A stretch of 64,000 nucleotides of DNA. Origin: Acetobacter sp. (GTDB taxonomy: Bacteria; Pseudomonadota; Alphaproteobacteria; Acetobacterales; Acetobacteraceae). The stretch is from assembly GCA_012517935.1 (NCBI GenBank), contig JAAYUA010000119.1:27892-91891 (forward strand), written 5' to 3'. Shown here in pieces: positions 51,288-62,217 of this stretch; within the stretch, counting starts at the first letter, position 1; the number at the start of each line of letters is the position of its first letter. Both the position numbers and the translations under genes were made by a program. The notes beneath the pieces were generated by a model, which was not told the origin of the DNA, did not search any database, and saw only the letters and a program-made list of their open reading frames with translations.

Positions 51288-51758
51288 TTACCACGCCGTT
51301 TCAATATTGTAGCGGGGGCGTGAGGGTCCGGGATCGGCGCTTTTGTCCCAAGCGCTCCACTCCCATCCCGGATGTTGGCGGTTTTCTGCGAGCATGGCCT
51401 CTGTGGGCTGTGTGGAGGGTGCTTTGTTTTTCTGTGTAATGTTCCAGGCGTTCCACGCAGCCTGATCGCCCATATAGACACAGCCACAGCCAAGTTTGTC
51501 GGCAAAAAGATAAATGGGGCCTCGATCGCTGTCCCTGTAGGTAAGCTCTCCTTCAGGAAGAAGGTTCATAAGTTCGTAACGGGCCGTTGTGTTCGCCGGG
51601 TGGGCCGTGAAGCCTGCGCGTGCCAGTTTGAGGTCCGTGCGCAGCAGTCCGGAGGCCGGTGAACAGGCGGTCAGGGACATGATGATGATTGTTATTGGTG
51701 CGGCGGTGGAAAAGAAGATCGCCGAAAGGAATCTATTGTGCGGAAGTGTCTTGGCCAA
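51288..51758 (-). CDS. hypothetical lipoprotein
   Basis: TTG start at 51758 gives MAKTLPHNRFLSAIFFSTAAPITIIIMSLTAC, a signal peptide with lipobox; the longer ATG ORF would overlap parC. Confidence 0.65.
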   Translation of the reverse strand: MAKTLPHNRFLSAIFFSTAAPITIIIMSLTACSPASGLLRTDLKLARAGFTAHPANTTARYELMNLLPEGELTYRDSDRGPIYLFADKLGCGCVYMGDQAAWNAWNITQKNKAPSTQPTEAMLAENRQHPGWEWSAWDKSADPGPSRPRYNIETAW

Positions 51759-51802
51759 GTGAGGGGCTCTCCGGTATGTGTTCCAGCCATGGAGAGCATG
51801 AG

Positions 51803-54013
<2,211 letters not shown>

Positions 54014-54081
54014 GCGCTTTGACGAACACTGATGGACAGGGGATGCGGAGTGGATTTTTTCACTTCGCGCTGTTCTGAACT

Positions 54082-55824
54082 TTGAATGTTTTCTTCCTGT
54101 TTCTTTTAGTGTTTGCAGCCTTGCTGCCGACTGTGCCGTTGCTTGCATGTCGTTTGGGTATAATTTCCCGGACATCTCTGCTGCCTGAAATTCTGATACC
54201 GGCTGCATGGGCCGTTTCAGGATTTTGCGCCGTTATTGCCGGAGGCTTCGGAATGGAGCTGTATCCGGGTGGCGTGATTGCTGGCGATCAGGTGGCTTGG
54301 CTGTTTGTGAGCGTCATCTCTCTTGTCGCGGGAGTATTTCCGGACCGTCGGGCAGGCATTACTGTTCCCTGGTGTGCGGCGCTGCTTGCAAGCCTTGCGC
54401 AGACACCGGCTGCACTGGCGCTTTCCACCGGAGTGGCATTGCTGTCGAGCCGGACGGAAAATGCATTGGACCGGAGTTGTTCGTTTATACTGGCAGTAGC
54501 CTGCGTTACGCCGTCATTTCTGATGAGTGGTCTTTGTCTGGCAAGTGTGATTTTTCTGGCCGGACGAGGGAAATCCAGCGAAGGCAGAACCCTTCTGTCC
54601 TGTGTTCTCGTGATGATGGTTGCTGTCCGGGTTTTCTGTTTTCATACAGTCATATCGGGTGATTTTCTGTCGGGTTTGTGTTTGGCGGGCATTGCAACGG
54701 TTCTCTCCATCATGCTGTGTCTTCTGTCGTTGCGCGCCACGGGAATAAAGCAGTCTCTCGCGGCATTGGCTGCCTGTGGAACAGAATTGCTGCTTGTTGG
54801 CATCGCTCTTGCTGAAGTCGCCCGAGCTGGCGACATGCCGCTGACGGCGCGTGCCGCATTTTCCGCTGTTTTCACAGGATTGACGGCTGGATTGCCGCTT
54901 GTCGCTCTTGCCATGTCAGCGGGTGCTGTTGCTTCGTGGTTGTATGGATCGGATCGTCTGACGCGACTGGGTGCAGTGCAACAGGTGATGCCGCGTCTGT
55001 CGCTGCTTCTCGGTCTGGGACTTTTTTCTCTCAGCTGTTTGCCGCCGTCAGGGATGTTCACGGCGCTCTGGCTGGAGGCGCAGGTCCTTTTGCTGCTGCC
55101 TGCGGATGGCAGTCTTCTCACCATTCTTCCCTGGCGCATTCTGCTGGCGACGCAAGGTCTTGCCTTGGGGTTGGCAGCTCTGGCTGCCTGCCGAGTGGGT
55201 ATTGCTCTGTTTGGCGGATCAGCACCGGATCAACAGCAAGGTGAAATAGCCATTTCTTCTCCGCCGGGCGTCATCATGGTGCCTTTCGTTGTTGTCACGG
55301 TTCTCTGTCTGTTGTTGTCCTTCTTTCCCGGTTTGGTGCTGCACTGGCAGTCAGCTCTGCTTGCACGGATGGCGGGTGGAGAGAGCACGTCTGCTCATTG
55401 GCTGTTTTTGCAGTCGCCTGATGGTCTGTCGATCTGGTCTCCTGAGGCGGTTGGCGGGGTGTTGCTGTGCGCTGCAGCTCTGGTCCTTGGAATACGGCGA
55501 GGATTGAAGCATTATCAGAGCGAAGATGAGGCAACCAATCGTCCGGCAGATGTCTGGAATGGTGGATATGCAGCTGAGAGCAATGTTTCGATGCGTATGC
55601 CGCCCGGTATCGCGTTGTTGTTGCTCGAGTCTGTTGTTTCGGAAGATTTTCAAATTACGTATAAAACTATACGTAATCGTATGTGGAACAATCTGTGCTC
55701 TCTGTATTTTTCCAGTTTCCATAAAGTTTTGTCATATATATTGAATGGGCAGAATATTCTCCCGGTTATGTTCGCGGTGCTTGCTCTGTGCCTCATTATT
55801 GCTGCGCTATGGGGAGGAAATTGA
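54082..55824 (+). CDS. HyfB-like (NuoL/M/N-type) membrane subunit of a hydrogenase-4/Complex-I-related complex
   Basis: Multi-TM protein with the degenerate antiporter-like segment LGAVQQVMPRLSLLLGLGLFSLSCLPPSGMFTALWLEAQVL; first gene of the operon; TTG start. Confidence 0.8.
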   Translation: MNVFFLFLLVFAALLPTVPLLACRLGIISRTSLLPEILIPAAWAVSGFCAVIAGGFGMELYPGGVIAGDQVAWLFVSVISLVAGVFPDRRAGITVPWCAALLASLAQTPAALALSTGVALLSSRTENALDRSCSFILAVACVTPSFLMSGLCLASVIFLAGRGKSSEGRTLLSCVLVMMVAVRVFCFHTVISGDFLSGLCLAGIATVLSIMLCLLSLRATGIKQSLAALAACGTELLLVGIALAEVARAGDMPLTARAAFSAVFTGLTAGLPLVALAMSAGAVASWLYGSDRLTRLGAVQQVMPRLSLLLGLGLFSLSCLPPSGMFTALWLEAQVLLLLPADGSLLTILPWRILLATQGLALGLAALAACRVGIALFGGSAPDQQQGEIAISSPPGVIMVPFVVVTVLCLLLSFFPGLVLHWQSALLARMAGGESTSAHWLFLQSPDGLSIWSPEAVGGVLLCAAALVLGIRRGLKHYQSEDEATNRPADVWNGGYAAESNVSMRMPPGIALLLLESVVSEDFQITYKTIRNRMWNNLCSLYFSSFHKVLSYILNGQNILPVMFAVLALCLIIAALWGGN

Positions 55825-56718
55825 ATGACCGATTTCCTGAACTTCATCATTCTGATGGCGCGACATTTGTTCGGTGTCATTGTGCTGTTGTCTTGCGCGC
55901 CTTTGGCAACTGGATTTTTTGAGTGTGTCAAAAAATATTTTGAAGGGAAAAATTATTTTCCGATTACTGAGCGTTTTCATCTGTATCGGCACCTGATGGG
56001 GATCGACGAGAGTAAGCGAGTGTTTCTGCCTGTTGTGATTTTTGTCCTTTCCTTGGCAATCGCTTTTCTTCTGCCTGTCATTGCGGCCGATGTTCCGGGG
56101 CGAATTGTCGATTTTCCTGGATTATGTGCACTCTTTATCCTGGCGAGGGGGCTTCTTGCCGTTGCGGGTCTTCAGCGCAACTTGTCAGGTCCATTTTCTG
56201 GCGGGCAGTTTGCCATGGTGGACGTTGTTCGTCTTTCGGGTGCTGTTCTCGCCATGCCAGTCATTTATCTGGTGACTGGAGTGTTTTCTGGTGGCGGTTC
56301 AACATTGTTTTCCGCATCAGGCGCGGTGGCACCAGCCATTCTTGCAAGTGCTGCATTGCTGGCGGTTGGGGATCAAAGTCCCATCAAAAACGATCATTTT
56401 TCTAACTATTCATCTGGTGATCGCGCTCTTCTGCTTGTTTCATCTGACATGATATTCATGATGTGGATTATTCTTTGTATTCACAATGTGATTGAAAGAA
56501 TCCTCGTATCTCCGGGGGCGTATTATTTTCATCAGAGTGTGGTGTTTGGCATATCGATTGCAATATCGATGATCGCCATACTTTCACTCATGGCTTTGAT
56601 GTCTCTACCATCGGTTCCCATAATCCGGCGAACGCGTAATATGGCTGGCGCAGCCATGCTGCTGGCCGTGATGAGCATGGTCTTTGCTTCCGTTCAGACG
56701 TCGGCGGGCCTTCCATGA
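55825..56718 (+). CDS. HyfC-like (NuoH-type) membrane subunit
   Basis: LATGFFECVKKYFEGKNYFPITERFHLYRHLMG and GLLAVAGLQRNLSGPFSGGQFAMVDVVRL; stop TGA directly followed by ATG. Confidence 0.75.
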   Translation: MTDFLNFIILMARHLFGVIVLLSCAPLATGFFECVKKYFEGKNYFPITERFHLYRHLMGIDESKRVFLPVVIFVLSLAIAFLLPVIAADVPGRIVDFPGLCALFILARGLLAVAGLQRNLSGPFSGGQFAMVDVVRLSGAVLAMPVIYLVTGVFSGGGSTLFSASGAVAPAILASAALLAVGDQSPIKNDHFSNYSSGDRALLLVSSDMIFMMWIILCIHNVIERILVSPGAYYFHQSVVFGISIAISMIAILSLMALMSLPSVPIIRRTRNMAGAAMLLAVMSMVFASVQTSAGLP

Positions 56719-57305
56719 CGCCGTTATTCGTTGCCGTGCCGCTCTTTGCTGTGTTCGCATTGATCGGAGGTTCATGGCTGCTTGCCCTTCTGGGGATAGG
56801 GATAGCGATTGATCTTCTTTTTCTCAGGATGGCGGGGAATATTGGTGCATATCCTGTCATCAATATTTACGTCGCTGCGGGTTTGATTTTGTTTGGGTCA
56901 TTCATTTCCGCGGTTTTCCTGTCTGGATTGATGAATGAACACAGGCGGTCCGGACGGCTTGTTGTCGCATCTTTGACCTCGGTGCTGCTTGTTGTGATGC
57001 TGGCAGGAGATCGTCTGCTCACTGGCCAGGAAGAGGGGTGGTTTACCGGAATGATGCTCCTCTGCATCGGGTTGTCAGCTCTAGCTGTGGCCCCGGCGGC
57101 GGAACGTCTGGCCGTTTCCATCTTCATAAGCTTGTCCGGTTTTGTCATGATTTCCGCATTTTCAATGGGGTTTTATCATTTCCTCATGATGGGATTGTCA
57201 TGTCTGACGTGCGGGATTCTGACCGTCATGTTTACGCGACGTCTGTCTCTACCGGCTCATGTTTTCGCATCTTCTGATCATGGGGCAGAGGGAGGATTTC
57301 TGTGA
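56715..57305 (+). CDS. HyfE-like (NuoK-type) membrane subunit
   Basis: 196 aa multi-TM protein; ATGA overlap with the preceding gene; position in a hyf-like operon. Confidence 0.65.
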   Translation: MTPLFVAVPLFAVFALIGGSWLLALLGIGIAIDLLFLRMAGNIGAYPVINIYVAAGLILFGSFISAVFLSGLMNEHRRSGRLVVASLTSVLLVVMLAGDRLLTGQEEGWFTGMMLLCIGLSALAVAPAAERLAVSIFISLSGFVMISAFSMGFYHFLMMGLSCLTCGILTVMFTRRLSLPAHVFASSDHGAEGGFL

Positions 57306-58420
57306 GTCTGGCAGCAATCTCCACCCGGACGGCCTTAATATGGCCTGTGCTGTGTTTGCTGGTCACGTCTGTCGGTGTTTTTCTCAAGGGGAACGCCTAT
57401 GGTCGTCTGGCGGGAATAGGTGCGGGCTTGCTGGGGGCTGTGCTGGCCCTTGTTTTTCTGGCCACCGGAATATTATTCGGTATTTCCGTGGGGAAAGGTT
57501 CAATCTTACTCCCTGTCGGCTGGTTATTGCTGTCCTTGTTGTCGCTTCCTCTTTCTCTTTCGTTTTCCTCCCAATTTGAAAATATTCTGAAAGGGAAAGC
57601 AGACCGGAAATTCTTTTTGCCTGTTTTGGGTGGCGCAATTCTGATTGTGATCAGCACGCAGGCTCTTGTTGTCGATGATCCTGTTTTTGCTCTGGTGCTT
57701 CTGCTGGTGATTCAATTATTGGCCGCATGGGAACTGGGGCAGAGAAAAGGCTGGGCCGGAGCGGGGCTGGAGCGTTTGCATGCGTTGGTCGCTGGTGGAG
57801 GGCTTCTTTTACTGGCGCTTGTTCTGGTGTCATCACCATGGTCTGGGAGTGATGAAAGCATCAATGAGCACAGGGTTCTGCTTCTCGCTGAAAGTCTTTT
57901 TTGTGGAGCAGGTTTGTCGATTTTATCTGGCCTCGTTCCCGGCACTTCTTTGACTTTTTCTGTCCAGAAGGATTTTTTTCCAGATTTATTGCGAAAACTG
58001 GCTTTATTTCTTCCATTGGTCACATCAGGAAGCTGGATGGCGATTTGTGGTAATGCCGCAGGTGGTGTTCTTATTTTCTCTGGATGCCTTCTGATCTTGA
58101 AACAGATTATTTCCGGATCTTCAGATAGAAAAACAAAAGGCGGAAAAATCGGGTTTGCGGCCATTGCCGCGGGATTAAATGATCCGATAGCAACTGCATT
58201 GATCCTGTCGGATATTTGCATTTCAGGAAATCAGTTTTTTGAATCTGAAAGAAAATTTCTGAGAATCATAAAATTGATGGGATATTGTTTATCCAGCGCT
58301 GGTCTGCTGTTCCTGCTTGTGGATGTGTCGTCATATTCACTGATGCTTTCATTCATTGTTCTTGTTTTTATTATTTTTCTCTCAGAAATTCTGAAATATC
58401 CAGAGTTCGACAATGAGTGA
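57302..58420 (+). CDS. HyfF-like (NuoL/M/N-type) membrane subunit, short and divergent
   Basis: 372 aa multi-TM protein; GTGA overlap with the preceding gene; assignment is mainly positional. Confidence 0.6.
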   Translation: MSLAAISTRTALIWPVLCLLVTSVGVFLKGNAYGRLAGIGAGLLGAVLALVFLATGILFGISVGKGSILLPVGWLLLSLLSLPLSLSFSSQFENILKGKADRKFFLPVLGGAILIVISTQALVVDDPVFALVLLLVIQLLAAWELGQRKGWAGAGLERLHALVAGGGLLLLALVLVSSPWSGSDESINEHRVLLLAESLFCGAGLSILSGLVPGTSLTFSVQKDFFPDLLRKLALFLPLVTSGSWMAICGNAAGGVLIFSGCLLILKQIISGSSDRKTKGGKIGFAAIAAGLNDPIATALILSDICISGNQFFESERKFLRIIKLMGYCLSSAGLLFLLVDVSSYSLMLSFIVLVFIIFLSEILKYPEFDNE

Positions 58421-59996
58421 TTCATATCGTCTTCCTGCAACCGTTGTTTCTTCCGGGAAAAAGTTACGCTCGGTAAAAGAAATTATTTGTCAGGGAGAAA
58501 AGACATCTCCGTCCTGGGCATATCTTCTCGGGGAATATGAATGGCGTTCTCTGGGCGAGGTTCTTGAGGAAGAACGTTACCTTTTTTCAGGTCTGTGGTG
58601 CGATGGACAGCGTATTCTAGCCCTTTTCCGATGGAGAAGCGGAGAAGTTCTGATGGCTGTTCATGTTCCGGAAGGCCCGCGATATCCCGCTTTATCGACA
58701 ACGGTTCCAGCTGCTTTGCCATTTGAGCGGGTTATCCGGGATCTTTATGGTTTCGAAGCGATGGGTGCCGAGGATATGCGTCCTCTCATTAATCGCGGTG
58801 CCTGGCCTGTTTCATGGCCGCTGGCTCTCAGGCCGGGCCTTGCAGGATGCGAGGAGGACGATTTCGAAGTTAGGCTTTTCTCTGACGACGATCGTGAATT
58901 TCTGCTGATTTCTGGCCCTGCATCAGGTGCTTCAGAAGCGTCAGCGCTGTTCAGGCAGAGTGTATCCGATCTGAAAGTTTCCGGGTCGGAAACGATCCGT
59001 GGTTTTACGCACAGAGGCATTGCTGCACGCATGATGGGAGCCTCTCTGGAAGAGGCTGTTGTTCTTGCCGGGCGTATTGCAGCCTCTGCGGTGGTTGCTC
59101 ATCAATGGACATTCTGTGCAGCAGTCGAACAGATATCGGGCTTTCAGATCAGTGAATCCGCACTTCTGGTGAGAGCAGTTTTTGCAGAAATAGAACGTAT
59201 ATTGTCGCATTTTCGGATTTTGGCGCGTGTCGCGCGATATGCGGATGCCGGATTGCCCGCACAACGAATGTCTGAGGCCCGAGAAGCTGTATTGCAGGTC
59301 TTTTCGGAGTGCATGGGGCGTCGCTCCCTGATGGATATGGTAGTTTTGGGAGGTGTGAATATTCCATCGCCGGACATAGAGGATGATGTCGCCCGTATCG
59401 GTATTATTCATGATCTTGCAAAGAATATTGCCGATCTTGTCGATGAGTCATTATTCGTTCTGCGACCTCTCTGGCAGAGTTATCCGGGTCTGCTCGTGCG
59501 TTTGCGGGGGCTTGGGCCTGTTTGCTCTGAAGATGTGATGGTGAGGGGAGTGACGGGGCCGGTAGCTCGCGCTTCGGGTTTGGGAAGGGATCTGCGCAGT
59601 CAGGCCTCCCCATGGGTGAATGCTGGCATGCAGGTGCAGTCACAGAGGGAAGGGGATGTCGTTGCCCGTTGCCGACAGTTGTTTGCGGAGTGTCAGGAAA
59701 GCGCACGTCTTCTGAATCTGTTTGCGGAGCGTTTGACGCATGTTTCTGCGGATGTGCCTTTGCGACACATATTCCATCCTGAAAATGGCTGGGGACATGC
59801 CGTAACTGAAGGGCCTGCGGGTGTTGTGGAGGTTGTGCTTCATCTGAAAGAAGGAAGACCAGCTTCTGTAATGATGCGTGATCCGTCTGTGGAACTCATC
59901 CCACTGGCGGATCGGGCATTGAAAGGCGTGATGCCGGAAGATATTGCAGCGGTTCGGAACTCCTTTGGTTTTTCAATATCTGCGGCGGATATGTGA
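58413..59996 (+). CDS. HyfG-like fused NuoC-NuoD large subunit lacking NiFe-binding cysteines
   Basis: NuoC-like PAALPFERVIRDLYGFEAMGAEDMRPLINRGAWPVSWPL; NuoD/HyfG-like GFTHRGIAARMMGASLEEAVVLAGRIAASAVVAHQWTFCAAVEQISG; C-terminus NSFGFSISAADM. Confidence 0.85.
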   Translation: MSDSYRLPATVVSSGKKLRSVKEIICQGEKTSPSWAYLLGEYEWRSLGEVLEEERYLFSGLWCDGQRILALFRWRSGEVLMAVHVPEGPRYPALSTTVPAALPFERVIRDLYGFEAMGAEDMRPLINRGAWPVSWPLALRPGLAGCEEDDFEVRLFSDDDREFLLISGPASGASEASALFRQSVSDLKVSGSETIRGFTHRGIAARMMGASLEEAVVLAGRIAASAVVAHQWTFCAAVEQISGFQISESALLVRAVFAEIERILSHFRILARVARYADAGLPAQRMSEAREAVLQVFSECMGRRSLMDMVVLGGVNIPSPDIEDDVARIGIIHDLAKNIADLVDESLFVLRPLWQSYPGLLVRLRGLGPVCSEDVMVRGVTGPVARASGLGRDLRSQASPWVNAGMQVQSQREGDVVARCRQLFAECQESARLLNLFAERLTHVSADVPLRHIFHPENGWGHAVTEGPAGVVEVVLHLKEGRPASVMMRDPSVELIPLADRALKGVMPEDIAAVRNSFGFSISAADM

Positions 59997-60012
59997 AAAG
60001 GCTCCATGCACC

Positions 60013-60498
60013 ATGATGAAGATACGGGCATTGCTGACCGGGTTGCATGAAGGCGTGTTTCCACGGCTCCCCGAGGTTTCACGCGGAAAGGGGGAGTTTT
60101 CTCTCTTTCATGTCGATGCGGGTGGATGCGATGGTTGCGCGATGGAGATCGAAAGCCTGCGCTATGGTGGCTGGAACCCGGAAAAATATGGTCTTCATTT
60201 TCATGAGACACCGACCAGTGCTGATTTTCTTCTGATAACCGGTGTTTGCACGCACGCCATGATGCCTGTGGTGCGAGCCGCATGGGCGGCAATGGCCCGG
60301 CCCGCGGGCCTGATTGCGGCGGGTGCGTGTGCGATGGATGGCGGACCATTTCAGAGAAATTATGCAACATTGCCGGGCCTGAGAGGGAGCGTCACACCCT
60401 CTCTGGAAATTCCGGGTTGCCCGGTCTCGCCGGGTGATTTCCTGTCGGCTCTCTCCACGCTACTCGGCAACGGAGGTTCATCCGCTCAGGAAGGATGA
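60013..60498 (+). CDS. HyfI/NuoB-like [4Fe-4S] small subunit
   Basis: FHVDAGGCDGCAMEIESL (CxxC), AAGACAMDGG and IPGCPVSPGDFL: all four cluster-ligand cysteine positions present. Confidence 0.88.
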   Translation: MMKIRALLTGLHEGVFPRLPEVSRGKGEFSLFHVDAGGCDGCAMEIESLRYGGWNPEKYGLHFHETPTSADFLLITGVCTHAMMPVVRAAWAAMARPAGLIAAGACAMDGGPFQRNYATLPGLRGSVTPSLEIPGCPVSPGDFLSALSTLLGNGGSSAQEG

Positions 60499-61433
60499 GA
60501 GTCTTTCGTTGGGGCCAGAATTTCCGGTTGCTCATCCGGAAATTCCTGCATCTCCTCTGCCGCGCGGCGCAGACGGTGAAAGCTGCGACGGCTGAAGGGA
60601 AGCATGGCGATATAGATCACGCCCGCTGCTGCCAGAGCGCCCCAGGGATCAGCGACGAGGGCCACGGCATAACACACTGTGCCAAGCATGAGTGGCAGGA
60701 CGAAGCGGGCAGGGACCTTGAAATTCTTGAAGGACCAGACAGGCAGTGTGGACACAAGCAGCAACGCTGTGCCTGAGAGAGTCAAAGCATTTAGCATTGG
60801 CTGGTGGCTGAACTCCTCAATGGGAGCATAGCCCAGAGTATCGGCTTCAAGGCCGAGAAACAGAGGAAACAGCGCCAGACCAGCTCCGGCAGGTGCGGGA
60901 ACGCCAGTGAAGAAATTACTGGCATAGCGCGGACGTTCATCCTGATCGTCCAGCCCTGCATTGAAGCGGGCAAGTCTGAGCGACATGCACACTGTGAACA
61001 TCAGGCACGGGAGGAAGGCGTAGCGTCCGGCGTTCTGCAATGACCACAGATAGAGAATGAATGAAGGCGCAACGCCAAAGCAGCAGAAGTCGGACAGGCT
61101 GTCGAACTCTGCTCCAAAGCGGGTGGAACCGCGCAGAAAACGGGCGATACGACCATCAAGACCGTCAATCACAGCTGAAATCAGCAGTGCTATTGCGGCG
61201 TAACGGAACTTCCCTTCCAGACCAAAACGCATCGCCAGCAGCCCGGAACACAGACCGATCATGGTCAGGAGATTGGGGATGAGGCGATTGAACGAAGGTC
61301 CCCGGACCCTGTTTCGGGGCAGCCGTTTCAATCTGGGGCGCGGGCGTTGTCGAGGAAGCGTCACCGAGGGAAAGCCTCTCGAAAGTGGCAGGATATCATG
61401 CGCTGAGAATAGCCATGACGGTTTCGCCGCCAA
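60486..61433 (-). CDS. pssA: CDP-diacylglycerol--serine O-phosphatidyltransferase
   Basis: IDGLDGRIARFLRGSTRFGAEFDSLSDFCCFGVAPSFILY (CDP-alcohol phosphatidyltransferase motif); start uncertain. Confidence 0.95.
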   Translation of the reverse strand: MAAKPSWLFSAHDILPLSRGFPSVTLPRQRPRPRLKRLPRNRVRGPSFNRLIPNLLTMIGLCSGLLAMRFGLEGKFRYAAIALLISAVIDGLDGRIARFLRGSTRFGAEFDSLSDFCCFGVAPSFILYLWSLQNAGRYAFLPCLMFTVCMSLRLARFNAGLDDQDERPRYASNFFTGVPAPAGAGLALFPLFLGLEADTLGYAPIEEFSHQPMLNALTLSGTALLLVSTLPVWSFKNFKVPARFVLPLMLGTVCYAVALVADPWGALAAAGVIYIAMLPFSRRSFHRLRRAAEEMQEFPDEQPEILAPTKDSHPS

Positions 61434-62127
61434 TCATTGTCTGTCCGACTTCGACTGTGGGAACAACACCGGGTGGCAGGTAAAGATCGGTGCGCGAGCC
61501 AAAGCGGATCAGACCGAAACGCTCACCGGCTTCCAGTTTTGTTGTCGGAGTGACCGAGCAGACGATACGGCGTGCAATCAGACCGGCGATCTGCACCACT
61601 GCGACCATGCGGCCATCAGGCAGTGTGATCGACATGGCATTGCGTTCATTTTCTTCGGACGCTTTGTCCAGACTGGCGTTCAGGAAGCGACCGGGGTGAT
61701 AGGCAATGCGGGTGACCGTGCCTGCGACCGGAGAGCGGTTGACGTGCACATCAAGCACGGAGAGGAATGTGGCGATTCGCCAGACGGGTGTTTCACCCAT
61801 ACCGAGTTCTGTTGGTGGAGCGACCTTTTCGATCGACACGATCCGCCCATCCGCCGGGGCGACGGCAACGTCTTCCCGCATTGGGGGAACTCTTTCGGGG
61901 TCACGAAAGAAATAGACGCAGAAACCGAAGAAAGCACCAGTCAGGCCACTGAGGCGACGGAGGTGCTTGCATTTCAGCTTGCGGCCCAGACTCCAGGCGA
62001 CAGCGGTAGCAGCCCCTGAAGCCAGAAGGAAAGGGCGTGCTTCCCGATGGGGGGGAGCAAGAACAAGACGGATGGAAGCAATGAGCGACATGGATATTTT
62101 TCTTACGGCTTTCTGTGCCGGAATCAA
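61396..62127 (-). CDS. psd: phosphatidylserine decarboxylase
   Basis: FFRDPERVPPMREDVAVAPADGRIV, FLSVLDVHVNRSPVAGTVTRIAYHPGRFLNA and RFGSRTDLYLP autocleavage region; start may be 62091. Confidence 0.95.
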   Translation of the reverse strand: MIPAQKAVRKISMSLIASIRLVLAPPHREARPFLLASGAATAVAWSLGRKLKCKHLRRLSGLTGAFFGFCVYFFRDPERVPPMREDVAVAPADGRIVSIEKVAPPTELGMGETPVWRIATFLSVLDVHVNRSPVAGTVTRIAYHPGRFLNASLDKASEENERNAMSITLPDGRMVAVVQIAGLIARRIVCSVTPTTKLEAGERFGLIRFGSRTDLYLPPGVVPTVEVGQTMIGGETVMAILSA

Positions 62128-62217
62128 GCGTTCTCCATTCTCACGTATGGCAGTTCTGTGTGGCAGGTGGTGTGATGAGTCTTGCGCGGATGCCGGGTTT
62201 CAGGTGATGAGCGCGTC

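Noticed and set aside
54082-60498. Annotation of the operon as a functional formate hydrogenlyase/hydrogenase-4
   Set aside because: The large subunit lacks the NiFe-ligating cysteine pairs by inspection, and no maturation or ferredoxin-subunit genes are in the window.
61261-62019. 252-aa ORF antisense to pssA/psd
   Set aside because: Overlaps two confidently identified genes; no domain features.
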